DNA of 51,229 bases. Origin: Alphaproteobacteria bacterium (lineage in GTDB: Bacteria > Pseudomonadota > Alphaproteobacteria > Rs-D84). Positions 8,568 to 16,859 of this stretch are shown piece after piece (positions within the stretch are counted from its first letter, which is position 1; every line of letters starts with the position of its first letter). Location of the stretch: assembly GCA_009784275.1 (NCBI GenBank), contig WRCA01000006.1:1-51229 (forward strand), written 5' to 3'. Under the pieces are notes generated by a model that did not search any database, was not told the origin of the DNA, and was given only the letters and a program-made list of their open reading frames with translations. Position numbers and translations under genes: made by a program.

Positions 8568-9638
8568 TTAATTGTTAAACAAAAAATGACATATGTCGCC
8601 GGGTTGCATTACATAGTCTTTGCCCACCAGGCGCATTTTTCCAGCTTCTTTTACCGCTGTTTCGCTGCCCAATACCAAATAATCCACAGGAGAAATAATT
8701 TCTGCGCGGATAAAGCCTTTCTCGAAATCGGTATGGATTTTTCCCGCCGCTTGCGGCGCTGTCATACCAACCGTAACTGTCCAAGCATGTGCTTCTTTTG
8801 GTCCGACTGTATAAAAAGTTTGCAAACCCAATAACGCATATCCTGCTTTTATAACTTTATCCAAGCCAGATTCGGAAAGGCCTAAATCTGATAAGAACAT
8901 TGCGCGTTCTTCTTTATCCGAAAGCAGCGAGATTTCTTGCTCTATCTTGCTTGAAATCACCAGAACTGGTGCCGATTTCCCATATTTTTCCATAACTATA
9001 TCTGAAAATTTATTTCCGGTTGCAGCAGATGCTTCATCCACATTACATATATACATTACAGGTTTTTCAGTAAGAAGATTAAACTTAAAGTCAGTTTCAC
9101 GGACAGGAATTCCATTTTCCAAACCGGTTTTTATTTTTTCTGCGATTTCCAGCTGCTTTATCGCTTCCTTATCTTGCCCGCGGGCTTTTTTGGTTAGATT
9201 TGCAATTTGTTTTTCAACAGATTCCAAATCCGCCAGCATTAATTCAGTTTCAATTGTCGCAATATCATCCAATGGATCAATACGGCCGGAAACATGCGTT
9301 ATATCATCATTCTCGAAACACCGGATTACATGGATTATTGCATCCACGGCTTGAATATGTCCCAAGAATTTATTGCCCAGACCTTCGCCGGCAGATGCGC
9401 CTTTGACCAAGCCGGCAATATCGACTATTTCCAGTTGAGTCGGGATTGTCTTTTGCGATTTTGCAACTGCCGCCAATTTTAAAAGTATTTCATCCGGGAC
9501 TACTACTTTTCCGGTATTCGGTTCTATGGTGCAAAAGGGATAATTCTGTGCATCCGCTGCGATTGTTGCGGTCAGCGCGTTAAACAGTGTTGATTTTCCA
9601 ACATTTGGCAACCCAACAATTCCGCAATTGAAACTCAT
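8568..9638 (-). CDS. ychF: Redox-regulated ATPase/GTPase YchF (OLA1 family)
   Basis: Universally conserved P-loop NTPase of the Obg superfamily that binds ribosomes and prefers ATP. The G1 motif GLPNVGKST is at residue 8, the G3 DIAGLVKGA follows, and the unusual G4 NVDE (instead of NKxD) is diagnostic of YchF. The C-terminal TGS domain is present. The start is set at 9638 because MSFNCGIVG matches the family and an AAGGA site lies just upstream; the track start at 9746 adds 36 foreign residues. The 356-residue length is typical. It is divergent from the SufD-like gene. Confidence 0.95.
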   Translation of the reverse strand: MSFNCGIVGLPNVGKSTLFNALTATIAADAQNYPFCTIEPNTGKVVVPDEILLKLAAVAKSQKTIPTQLEIVDIAGLVKGASAGEGLGNKFLGHIQAVDAIIHVIRCFENDDITHVSGRIDPLDDIATIETELMLADLESVEKQIANLTKKARGQDKEAIKQLEIAEKIKTGLENGIPVRETDFKFNLLTEKPVMYICNVDEASAATGNKFSDIVMEKYGKSAPVLVISSKIEQEISLLSDKEERAMFLSDLGLSESGLDKVIKAGYALLGLQTFYTVGPKEAHAWTVTVGMTAPQAAGKIHTDFEKGFIRAEIISPVDYLVLGSETAVKEAGKMRLVGKDYVMQPGDICHFLFNN

Positions 9639-9665
9639 CTTAAAATCCTTTATAGTCCGCTTACT

Positions 9666-10343
9666 ATGACTTACTTGTGGGATGAATTCAATATAAAAAC
9701 TTTCCCAGCGGAAACCATTATTTTCCGCGATGGATTTTATCAGCATGAATTATCAACCTTGCCGCCAGACCTTAAAATCTCAAAAAAGTACGATTTGCCT
9801 GTTCATATCGTATTTATTGGCGAAATAGCCGGGAAAACAGACATAAACTGTGAAATTTTAGTGCCAAATCAGCAAGTATTTCTGACCGCGAAAATAAATA
9901 CCAAAAAGCCGGCTTTTTTGAACATTTTTATCAAAAACACCGGGAAAAATTCTGTTTTTAATGGCAAAATTCTGGTGCAGAGCTATGGACAGCTGGAAAT
10001 TAATGAAAAAGCCGGCCATTTTGCAGAAAATACTGGTATTTTCATATCTAATAAGGTAGTCGCTCATTCTGGATCTGATACAAAGTTATTTGGCGTTGTT
10101 GAAATTGCGCCGGGGTGTGAACAGTGTGATTCAGATATCAGTTTTACAGCTTTGGCTGCAAAAGACGCAAAGATTCAATTTTCGCCAAACCAGCGTATTT
10201 CTGTGGTTCCCGACTCTGCTGCTCATTCGGCTTCTATTTGGCACGCAAATCAAGCACAAACCGAGTATTTGCGCACGGCGGGCATGTCTGGCGCGGAAAT
10301 CAAAAAAGTTTTGGAAGAGGCCTTTACAAACGATTTTATATAA
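9666..10343 (+). CDS. SufB/SufD-family protein (short SufD-like)
   Basis: The repetitive beta-strand sequence and the C-terminus (DSAAHSASIW, then YLRTAGMS and EIKKVLEEAF) resemble the beta-helix core and terminal helices of SufD, a scaffold subunit of the SUF iron-sulfur assembly machine. At 225 residues it is about half the normal SufD size because the N-terminal helical domain is missing. No sufB, sufC or sufS is adjacent, so either the rest of the operon is elsewhere or this is a reduced orphan. Likely co-transcribed with rpmJ, 30 bp downstream. Confidence 0.7.
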   Translation: MTYLWDEFNIKTFPAETIIFRDGFYQHELSTLPPDLKISKKYDLPVHIVFIGEIAGKTDINCEILVPNQQVFLTAKINTKKPAFLNIFIKNTGKNSVFNGKILVQSYGQLEINEKAGHFAENTGIFISNKVVAHSGSDTKLFGVVEIAPGCEQCDSDISFTALAAKDAKIQFSPNQRISVVPDSAAHSASIWHANQAQTEYLRTAGMSGAEIKKVLEEAFTNDFI

Positions 10344-10373
10344 TATATAATTCCCCCACAAAAAGGATATGTT

Positions 10374-10508
10374 ATGAAATTTTTAAGTTCCTTAAAAGGC
10401 TGGAAAAAACGCGGCAATGTAAAACAAATTCGCCGCGGCAAACAGGTTATACTGATTGATCCAGACAAACCAAAGTTTAAAGCCAAACAAGGCTTTAAAA
10501 AGAAATAA
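10374..10508 (+). CDS. rpmJ: 50S ribosomal protein L36 (bL36, cysteine-free form)
   Basis: Too short for the ORF track. The 44-residue product (starting MKFLSSLKGWKKR, ending in a lysine run) matches the pattern of the zinc-free bL36 found in many proteobacteria: basic N-terminal block, RRGKQV strand, and a DPDKPKFKAKQG tail like the usual NPRFKARQG. No cysteines are present, so it is not the zinc-ribbon form. An AAAAGGA ribosome site precedes the ATG and a strong terminator follows. Confidence 0.85.
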   Translation: MKFLSSLKGWKKRGNVKQIRRGKQVILIDPDKPKFKAKQGFKKK

Positions 10509-10510
10509 TG

Positions 10511-10535
10511 CCTGACGAAAGTCAGGTTTTCTTTT
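10511..10535 (+). terminator. Terminator after rpmJ
   Basis: CCTGAC, GAAA tetraloop, GTCAGG, then a T-rich tail (TTTTCTTTTT). Confidence 0.9.
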
Positions 10536-10826
10536 TGCAATTAATTCATACTTGTAAATAAAACCAAAAATCAAATTTATATTATATTGTTTTTGTTATT
10601 ATACCTGTTAAATCAGTTAAAAACAATTTTTTACTTTTAATTAACACGTTTTCAATAAATAAAAGGCTGTTTTCAGCCATAAAAGATAAATGTGTTAAAG
10701 ATTTGTGTCAGCAATAAACATGTTAAAAAATGTGTTTTTTTCAGTATTTTTAACAAAACTGACCACCATTATTTTGTGCTTGTTGAAAACGAAGAAAATT
10801 TGTTAGAATCCGGGATAGGAGAAAGA
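10536..10826 (+). other. AT-rich intergenic region upstream of virB3
   Basis: About 290 bases that separate the rpmJ terminator from the secretion genes. It is very AT-rich, contains a small hairpin (GGCTG, TTTT, CAGCC at 10665-10678) and a possible promoter (TTGTTG at 10780 and TAGAAT at 10804, 18-bp spacer) close to the ribosome site. The track ORF from 10692 runs through it, but its first 45 residues look non-coding. Confidence 0.4.
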
Positions 10827-11120
10827 ATGCGGCAGCAAGTATTAAAAGCTTTGGCGAATCCGGCGCGCATATTTTATGTGCCCTATAATCTTGCTATATT
10901 GAATTTTGTCGTTCAATTCCTGGTTTATGTTGTAATTTTTGTGGTCGGGGTTTCTACAACAGGCGAGATGCCGATCGATCCGCTATATTTCATGCTGTCA
11001 GTTTTTCTTGTCCATTTTATCTTGATGGTATATTCAAAAAGAGAGCCGCAGATGATGCAGATGCTGCTCGCGAAAATAAATATGCTGCGGAAAAGAGTGC
11101 CGAAAGCTTTGAGGGTTTGA
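10827..11120 (+). CDS. virB3: VirB3-like type IV secretion inner-membrane protein
   Basis: Small inner-membrane subunit of type IV secretion systems that associates with the VirB4 ATPase. It has the VirB3 profile: a short cytosolic start containing NPARIFYVPY, two adjacent hydrophobic helices and a basic tail. I choose the ATG at 10827, giving 97 residues, because a GGAG site lies 5 bases upstream and the length fits the family; the track start at 10692 is far too early. The stop is 4 bp before virB4, and position plus topology support the call. Confidence 0.75.
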   Translation: MRQQVLKALANPARIFYVPYNLAILNFVVQFLVYVVIFVVGVSTTGEMPIDPLYFMLSVFLVHFILMVYSKREPQMMQMLLAKINMLRKRVPKALRV

Positions 11121-11124
11121 TTAA

Positions 11125-13542
11125 GTGGAAGATTTGTTAAATCTTTTTACAATGGATCTCGCATCACCGACTATTTTGGTGATGGCTGGCATTGTGGTGA
11201 TTTTCGTCATAGTTCTGTATTTATATGCTGGGGTTTTGACCAAAATTGTTCTTCCGAAATTTGGGTATGAAAAGTATTCGGCTTATTTGCCATTTGGGTC
11301 GCTTTATTCTGACAATGCGACCGTGGGGCTATTAGACGGGACGGTTGTTCGCGCTTATGAAATTGCTGGAATACAAACTTCTATGCATGATGATGCGACC
11401 AAGGCCAAATTTTTGGAGCTGCGCGCGCAATTATTCAATCAAATAAAAGATCCAGCAGTAATACTTCGATTCTTTATGATTCGCGATAATGCCGAACAAA
11501 AAATGGATTATGAATTCGATCAGCCGGTATTGCAAAGGATAAATGACCAATGGAATTCACAAGGTTTGAAAATTTTCAAGAATTCTTACTACGCGGTGAT
11601 AGAAATCCGCGGCGCGAACGCCGTTGAAAAAATTACCCAGTATTCGAATTATATTGAATCGATTCTGGCGGCATACAGACCTGTTTTAATGAAACATAAT
11701 TCGGTTAAGAACTTTGCATCTTTGTATGCGCGGATTTTATCGCCTGTATCAAAGCCTTCGGTTTTCAGGGTTGATTCAAACATGTCAGACATGATGACCG
11801 TAGATGATATAGGGTTTAGTGGCGATGGAATAATAGAAGCCGCGCATGGTTCGGCAAAAAAATACTTGGCAATGGTATCATTCAAGACTTCGCCAGATTT
11901 CATGGATGAAGATTTTTTTGATGCGATTGGAACCATCCAAACAGAATTAATTTGTATGAATGCATTCAATATTCTGGGCACAGCAAAAACCGAGACAGTA
12001 ATACGGCAAAAAATGGCCGGCAGTGATTCCAATAATGAAAGCGAAGATATAGCGGCACAGCAGATCGGCGAAGCATTATATTCTATGGATGAAAATGTTT
12101 CGAACAGCCAAACGCTGATAGATTATTATCCTTTGTTTGTAATATCGGGCGATACAAGGGCAGAGCTGGCCGGGCATATCGCGGACTTTAATAAAATCTG
12201 CGCAGGGTTTGGTATTTCGCCTGTGACTGAAAACTTCGCAGCACAGGCGTCTTGGTTTGCAATGCTGCCGGGGTTCGATGTGTTTCCGCGTTCGTTCAAG
12301 TTATTGAGCATGACCGCGGCAACCAGTATTCCATTATCAAATATGCCGACTGGTGTTGCAAATTCCGATTGGGGACCCGGACCGTTGGTGGTATTTCCAA
12401 CATCGAGCGGAACGCCCTATCAGTTCCAATTCCATGTCTCCGATGCCCAGGCGGCGGTCGCGCATACGCTGACCATAGGTCCGACGGGTGGCGGTAAAAC
12501 AACCCTGTTCAGTTTCTTGATTGCGCAGTCATTGCGACATCCGAAATTAAAAGCGTTCTTCTTTGATAGAAATCGTGGCGCGGAAATCTTTACGCTCGCA
12601 ACAGGTGGAAAATATCTGACCTTTAACGATAAATCCAAAGATAAAATCAGCGCTGGATTTGAAACTCGCCTGAATCCATTTAAATTGGACGATACAGGTG
12701 CAAACAGGGCTTTCTTGCGGCGTTGGCTGATGATGATTTCCGGGCAGGGCGATCCAGAGTCTTTGGATGAAATTGCGCGCGCGGTCAGCGTCAGTTTTGA
12801 TTATCTGGAATCGGATCAAAGGATGTTGAAAAACCTGTGGATTTCGTGTTTCTCGTCAGATGGTAAAATGCGCCCGGCCTTGAAGAAGTGGATTGATGAT
12901 TTGCAATATGGTGGAATATTCAACGAAAGCAAAGATACTTTGGATTTGTATTCCAGACTGACTACATTTGACTTTACGGATGTTCTGCAAGACGAAACAT
13001 TGGCACCCGCGGTTATCTCTTATATAATCCATCGAATAAATAATGTTACCACATCTGGCGGAAACCCCAGCCTTATTATGATAGACGAAACTGCGCCGAT
13101 GCTGGAGAACAAGATGTTCCGCGAGAATTTCATAGTCGGACTGCAAGAAGGCCGCAAGAATCGTCAGGCTTATATGGCGGCATTCCAACGCGCAAATGTG
13201 CTGGATAAATTGGGAATAGGCGATGTGGTGCGCGGCCAAGCGCAGACGGTGCTGTTCTTCCGCAATCCTGCGGCGGATACGGCGGATTACGAGCATTGGA
13301 AGTTGAACCCGCTGGAAATGGCGTTTATCCAAGGGAAAGCTTATCCACACCTAAAACGTGCTGTGTTGCTATCAAGGCCGGTTAATGGGGAATCGGTAAT
13401 ACTGAATACAGAATTGGGCGGACTGGGTAGTATGCTGCGCTTGTTTGAATCCGGGCGTTCGGCAGTATTGCTGGCGGAAGAGCTTTATAAGACCATGGGC
13501 AATCAGTTTGTGGAAGAATACTTGCGTAAAACCAGCAGCTAA
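11125..13542 (+). CDS. virB4: VirB4-family type IV secretion ATPase
   Basis: Large ATPase that powers assembly or substrate transfer in type IV secretion. The 805-residue protein has an N-terminal membrane segment (about residues 15-40), a VirB4/CagE N-terminal domain, Walker A GPTGGGKTT near residue 452 and Walker B LIMIDE near residue 650. The start is a GTG with a GAGG site upstream; an ATG nine codons later is an alternative. The N-terminal membrane anchor is not present in all VirB4 proteins. It overlaps the next gene by one base (TAATG). Confidence 0.9.
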   Translation: MEDLLNLFTMDLASPTILVMAGIVVIFVIVLYLYAGVLTKIVLPKFGYEKYSAYLPFGSLYSDNATVGLLDGTVVRAYEIAGIQTSMHDDATKAKFLELRAQLFNQIKDPAVILRFFMIRDNAEQKMDYEFDQPVLQRINDQWNSQGLKIFKNSYYAVIEIRGANAVEKITQYSNYIESILAAYRPVLMKHNSVKNFASLYARILSPVSKPSVFRVDSNMSDMMTVDDIGFSGDGIIEAAHGSAKKYLAMVSFKTSPDFMDEDFFDAIGTIQTELICMNAFNILGTAKTETVIRQKMAGSDSNNESEDIAAQQIGEALYSMDENVSNSQTLIDYYPLFVISGDTRAELAGHIADFNKICAGFGISPVTENFAAQASWFAMLPGFDVFPRSFKLLSMTAATSIPLSNMPTGVANSDWGPGPLVVFPTSSGTPYQFQFHVSDAQAAVAHTLTIGPTGGGKTTLFSFLIAQSLRHPKLKAFFFDRNRGAEIFTLATGGKYLTFNDKSKDKISAGFETRLNPFKLDDTGANRAFLRRWLMMISGQGDPESLDEIARAVSVSFDYLESDQRMLKNLWISCFSSDGKMRPALKKWIDDLQYGGIFNESKDTLDLYSRLTTFDFTDVLQDETLAPAVISYIIHRINNVTTSGGNPSLIMIDETAPMLENKMFRENFIVGLQEGRKNRQAYMAAFQRANVLDKLGIGDVVRGQAQTVLFFRNPAADTADYEHWKLNPLEMAFIQGKAYPHLKRAVLLSRPVNGESVILNTELGGLGSMLRLFESGRSAVLLAEELYKTMGNQFVEEYLRKTSS

Positions 13543-14156
13543 TGAAAAAAGCCGTATCATTTTTTATTTTCACTTTCTGTTTTTCTGGATTTGCCTTTGC
13601 TGATGATTGCTTGTCGCATAAAGTTTCCCCGACCGTGGAAGTAATCAGACCGGAATGGACCGTGGAAGCAATGCAGCCATCGGAATCCATGGATGCCTTG
13701 CATGGAACTGTGGCCGCAACATTCGAAGAAGAATATAACCTGTCGGTTGCATCGGAACCTTTGGACGCAGGCTATTGCGTAGTGCTGCGTTCCGTCCGCG
13801 CGTCTGTGGGGTATACAGATTTCCTTGTGAGAATAGACGCCTCGCATATACCAGGGTCTTGCGGATATGATATGACCATGGAGCATGAGGAAGAACACAT
13901 AACAGCGCACATAGCGGCATTGGACGGCGAGTATGCCAGTATAGAGAAAACGATAGAAACAGCTGCGAATTCTATAATGCCAGTGTTTGTAAAAAGCCTG
14001 GATGGAGTAGACGCTGTTCTGGATAAAATGCAGAGCGATCTGCAAAATGATCCGGGAATTATACTGATGAAACAGAAATTGGACGTACAGCAAGAAATAG
14101 GAAATAAGAAAGTCGATGAACACGACGACGGCAAGCGAATAAATTCGTGTAAGTAA
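13542..14156 (+). CDS. Secreted protein with HExxH zinc-protease-like motif
   Basis: An N-terminal signal peptide (cleavage likely after FAFA, about residue 20) sends this 204-residue protein to the periplasm. The sequence HEEEH near residues 115-119, in MEHEEEHITAH, is an HExxH metal-binding motif, and the arrangement resembles the DUF922-type secreted protease-like family. Four cysteines could form disulfides. It is translationally coupled to virB4 (TAATG), so a role in cell-wall or envelope remodelling for the secretion apparatus is inferred, not shown. Confidence 0.65.
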   Translation: MKKAVSFFIFTFCFSGFAFADDCLSHKVSPTVEVIRPEWTVEAMQPSESMDALHGTVAATFEEEYNLSVASEPLDAGYCVVLRSVRASVGYTDFLVRIDASHIPGSCGYDMTMEHEEEHITAHIAALDGEYASIEKTIETAANSIMPVFVKSLDGVDAVLDKMQSDLQNDPGIILMKQKLDVQQEIGNKKVDEHDDGKRINSCK

Positions 14157-14191
14157 AGATACGTAGATGGCGCAGAAGTGAAATGCTTCTT

Positions 14192-14524
14192 TTATGAAGA
14201 AAATAAGTTTCTTTCTGCTAATTTATATATGGCACGATCAACAGAGGTTATTTGCGGGTTTTCAAGTTTGCTCATATTATAAAGTTTTAACATAATTTGA
14301 CGCTTTGATTTAAGTTTTGCACCAGGTTTTGTTTTATATTCGCCTTCTTTCATTGAAGCAGAAAATAGCCTATAATATGCAATGTAAACTTGGTCAACTG
14401 TTAACGGGCCATCAGCCATTCTGAATAGTTGAATAATTTCATCGCCGAAAGGGTCGCGTTTCAAACCACCACGAACATCTTTCGGAATGTTTTCCAAGTT
14501 CTTAATATCAAAAATATTAACCAT
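14192..14524 (-). CDS. Hypothetical protein, 110 aa, possibly winged-helix
   Basis: I do not recognise the family. The segment GPLTVDQVYIAYYR followed by a basic stretch and ITSVDRAIYKLAE has the helix spacing of a small winged-helix fold, so a DNA-binding role is possible. It has its own promoter with a 16-bp palindrome next to the -35 box, which would fit autoregulation. It faces the secretion cluster (convergent) and borders an AT-rich, hairpin-rich accessory stretch. Confidence 0.55.
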   Translation of the reverse strand: MVNIFDIKNLENIPKDVRGGLKRDPFGDEIIQLFRMADGPLTVDQVYIAYYRLFSASMKEGEYKTKPGAKLKSKRQIMLKLYNMSKLENPQITSVDRAIYKLAERNLFSS

Positions 14525-14577
14525 CTTAAACCCTCATAGTAAAATAATATTTACATATATGACACAAAATATAATTA

Positions 14578-14599
14578 AGTCAAGTTTAATATATTAAAC
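14578..14599 (-). promoter_or_regulatory. -35 box and 16-bp palindromic operator candidate
   Basis: A perfect palindrome GTTTAATATATTAAAC (14584-14599) lies directly upstream of a minus-strand TTGACT (14578-14583). A -10-like ATATA stretch follows at the expected distance. This suggests a regulator-binding site controlling the 110-aa gene. Confidence 0.4.
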
Positions 14600-14699
14600 C
14601 AAGGTATAATATTTGTCTACTTGATGTTAGTATATCATAAAATTTCGAAAAATAATATTTTTGTTGCAATTCCAAAATGCTGCGCTAAAATCTTATTAG

Positions 14700-14822
14700 T
14701 CAAAGGTCGGTTTGGATAAAAAAGAGGTTGAGGCCTGCCTTTGAATAAAATTAAAATCCGCCGTAGAGCAGCGGATTTTATGGGGATATCCTAATAATAA
14801 GAACCCACAGCATTCTTATTAT
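14700..14822 (+). ncRNA. Candidate small RNA or leader: three consecutive hairpins
   Basis: Three inverted repeats follow one another: TCAAAGG/CCTTTGA (14700-14744), AAAATCCGC/GCGGATTTT (14753-14779, terminator-like) and AATAAGAA/TTCTTATT (about 14795-14821). No ORF explains them. They lie 80 bases ahead of the small peptide gene, so they may be an independent RNA or an untranslated leader. Structure is seen in sequence; transcription is inference. Confidence 0.3.
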
Positions 14823-14899
14823 ATCAAAGTTCTCCGAATCGCGTCAACTGCTTTGTTGAGGATATGGCTGACGCATTAATTAACGAAAGGAGAACTGAA

Positions 14900-15028
14900 A
14901 TGCCTAGAAATAGCATCAGAACCTCTCGCTCTGTTGCATCCAAAGCATCAGTGCTTTTGCGTAGCCGTAGAACATCGGCCTTCACAAAATCTGTTGCAGC
15001 TGGATGTTTGAGCAATAGAGGCAAGTAA
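14900..15028 (+). CDS. Small basic serine-rich peptide, 42 aa
   Basis: Missed by the ORF track. A strong AAAGGAGA site precedes the ATG. The peptide is rich in Ser, Arg, Lys and Ala, with the pattern ASKASVLLRSRRTS then KSVAAGCLSN. This resembles short accessory-genome proteins of the pattern A-x-x-LR-x-x-x-TS-x-x-x-KS-x-A-x-x-x-LS, which I know only as uncharacterised small proteins. A GC-rich terminator follows immediately, so it is a compact expression unit just ahead of the DUF4145-like gene. Confidence 0.6.
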   Translation: MPRNSIRTSRSVASKASVLLRSRRTSAFTKSVAAGCLSNRGK

Positions 15029-15035
15029 ACCAAAC

Positions 15036-15064
15036 GCCGCCGCAATGAATTGCGGCGGCAATAA
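15036..15064 (+). terminator. Terminator after the 42-aa peptide gene
   Basis: GCCGCCGCAA (15036-15045) and TTGCGGCGGC (15050-15059) form a perfect 10-bp stem with a TGAA loop. The tail is A-rich rather than T-rich, so it may also act as a leader hairpin for the next gene. Confidence 0.6.
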
Positions 15065-15090
15065 AAATGATATAATAAGGAGTAAAAAAA

Positions 15091-15843
15091 ATGAATGAAA
15101 GTAAGAAGTTGATTATCAACGGACAGCAGCATAATTGTTCGCATTGTGGGACGAAGAGCGCGAATTATTATGATATAAAAGTTGTACGGCTGCACGAGAC
15201 CAAAGATAAAACTCTGCATGCCTTATTCATAACCTGCAAGGTGTGTGGAAAAATTTCAATGCATTTGGTTAAAGGCCTTGGGAATGACTTAAGAGATTTT
15301 TCCATCAAAGAAAATGAAGAACAAAATTATTTCGGTTGTCATGGCTATTTTTATCTTCAAAATGATAAATTGAATACGTTGGATGATAACATCATTATGA
15401 GTATTCCGACACCAACTTTTATCATAGACGCTAACATTCCGAAAGAATTGAGAGACTTGCTGGTAGAGGCACTGGAATGTGTAAAAGCCAATTCTATGAC
15501 AGGAGCTTCTGCTTGTGTACGCAAGGCGATTTACACTTTCTTGGCGAAAGAAAAAGCAGAGGGTACGAATTATGGTGAAAAAATCAAAGCTATAAAAGGC
15601 AATTGGGCAAACCTTACGGATTATCTAGATGTGCTTGGCGGAATCAAAGGCGTCACTTCCGATCAATGTCATGAGGGAAGTTGTGAAAATTTTAACTCTG
15701 GCGAAGTCCAGGGTTATGTTCGTATTTTGGAAGAGATTTTCCGTGAAGTCTACGTAATCCCGCAACAGCGAACAGAAAAAAAGAATGCGATAATGAATAG
15801 ATTCAATGAGGCCAAGAAAGTAAAACAGCCAATAAAGGGATGA
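15091..15843 (+). CDS. DUF4145-like protein with N-terminal zinc ribbon
   Basis: The 250-residue protein begins with paired cysteines (CSHC near residue 16 and CKVC near residue 50) that should form a zinc ribbon. The C-terminal half (IPKELRDLLVEALECVKAN, then SACVRKAIYTFLAKE) matches the helical pattern of DUF4145, a HEPN-related domain common in phage-defence and restriction loci. A canonical R-x4-H nuclease motif is not evident. Its ribosome site AAGGAG is good and a terminator follows. Function is unknown; association with mobile or defence genes is a family-level inference. Confidence 0.6.
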   Translation: MNESKKLIINGQQHNCSHCGTKSANYYDIKVVRLHETKDKTLHALFITCKVCGKISMHLVKGLGNDLRDFSIKENEEQNYFGCHGYFYLQNDKLNTLDDNIIMSIPTPTFIIDANIPKELRDLLVEALECVKANSMTGASACVRKAIYTFLAKEKAEGTNYGEKIKAIKGNWANLTDYLDVLGGIKGVTSDQCHEGSCENFNSGEVQGYVRILEEIFREVYVIPQQRTEKKNAIMNRFNEAKKVKQPIKG

Positions 15844-15847
15844 TTAT

Positions 15848-15873
15848 AAAACCGCCCCAAAGGGCGGTTTTTA
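15848..15873 (+). terminator. Terminator after the DUF4145-like gene
   Basis: AAAACCGCCC and GGGCGGTTTT around CAAA, followed by TT. Confidence 0.85.
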
Positions 15874-15876
15874 ATT

Positions 15877-15953
<77 letters not shown>

Positions 15954-15963
15954 ATAGGCTTGC

Positions 15964-15991
15964 ATTCTATATCATATCTGTCCAAAGTCAA
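15964..15991 (-). promoter_or_regulatory. Promoter of tRNA-fMet
   Basis: Minus strand TTGACT (15986-15991), 16-bp spacer, TAGAAT (15964-15969), about 10 bases before the mature 5' end. Confidence 0.6.
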
Positions 15992-16088
15992 GAAATAAAT
16001 CACGCTGTAACCCAATAAATCCAACCCAGAGCCCAAGAAATAGGTATCATTTATATACAATCTCAATTCCTGTTCTCAAAGACTATTC

Positions 16089-16117
16089 TTGAATTTTTCA
16101 TACGGGCTTGCTATATT
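16089..16117 (+). promoter_or_regulatory. Promoter of the lipid A operon
   Basis: TTGAAT (16089-16094), 17-bp spacer, TATATT (16112-16117) preceded by TTGC as in other promoters of this window. Confidence 0.55.
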
Positions 16118-16139
16118 TCCGTCAAACTGGGGTTATAAC

Positions 16140-16859
16140 ATGAAGAAACTTAAAAGCCTTTGGAAGAAGTTTTGGCGTAAATTTTTCGGACTCCATACTG
16201 TGCAATGGATTCTGGCCAGCATTATATTTCTGGGCATTTATTTAGTGTATTTCACTTCCAAGAAAGTAATTCATGGCGAAAAGATTTTCCGCGCTCATCG
16301 CCGCAAGCCCGCTATTTTCGTTTTCTGGCATGGACGGTCAATGATGCTTTCTCCCATCGTTCGCAGGTATGGATTTCGCGGGTTCGCCATTGCCTCACGT
16401 CATAAAGACGGTCGACTTATGGCCAAAATACAGCGTTTATTCGGGCTGCGTGCTATATTTGGCTCTACAGGGCGCGAAGGCGCGGTATCCGCTTTGCGCG
16501 AAGGCGTTCGACGTTTAAATCAAGGCTATATTTTGGCCCTGTCCCCTGATGGCCCAAAAGGTCCGCGAATGCGGCTGAACGACGGAGTGCTTTATTTCGC
16601 CCGCATGACAGGAGCGCCGATTATCCCTGTTTGTTTTACATCTTCAAGGCCTTGGTTTCAGAAAAGGTGGGACAGGTATTTGATTGCCACACCTTTTTCA
16701 AAGATAGTCTGCAATGTGGGGGAGCCTATATTTATTAACAAGGATAACTTCGATTCAATGCGAGAACATCTTGAAAAGTTTATGGTGAAACAATTGCATG
16801 AAACCGATGCGGAATTCGGATTGTCAAAGATAGAACCCGGCGAGCTCACAACCAAATGA
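16140..16859 (+). CDS. DUF374-family lysophospholipid-acyltransferase-like protein
   Basis: Membrane-associated acyltransferase-like protein of the DUF374 group, often located with lipid A genes and thought to acylate lipid A or Kdo-lipid A precursors. It has one N-terminal hydrophobic helix, a variant FWHGRSMM of the catalytic HX4D-like site, and conserved SRHKDGRL, FGSTGREG and SPDGPKGPR motifs. I place the start at 16140 (MKKLKS, 239 aa), downstream of the predicted promoter; the track start at 16089 lies inside the promoter. It overlaps lpxK by 4 bp (ATGA). Confidence 0.85.
   Translation: MKKLKSLWKKFWRKFFGLHTVQWILASIIFLGIYLVYFTSKKVIHGEKIFRAHRRKPAIFVFWHGRSMMLSPIVRRYGFRGFAIASRHKDGRLMAKIQRLFGLRAIFGSTGREGAVSALREGVRRLNQGYILALSPDGPKGPRMRLNDGVLYFARMTGAPIIPVCFTSSRPWFQKRWDRYLIATPFSKIVCNVGEPIFINKDNFDSMREHLEKFMVKQLHETDAEFGLSKIEPGELTTK

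Noticed and set aside
13557-14134. 188-aa and 120-aa minus-strand ORFs opposite the HExxH gene
   Set aside because: Antisense shadows; the plus-strand gene has a signal peptide, a coupled start and a recognisable motif.
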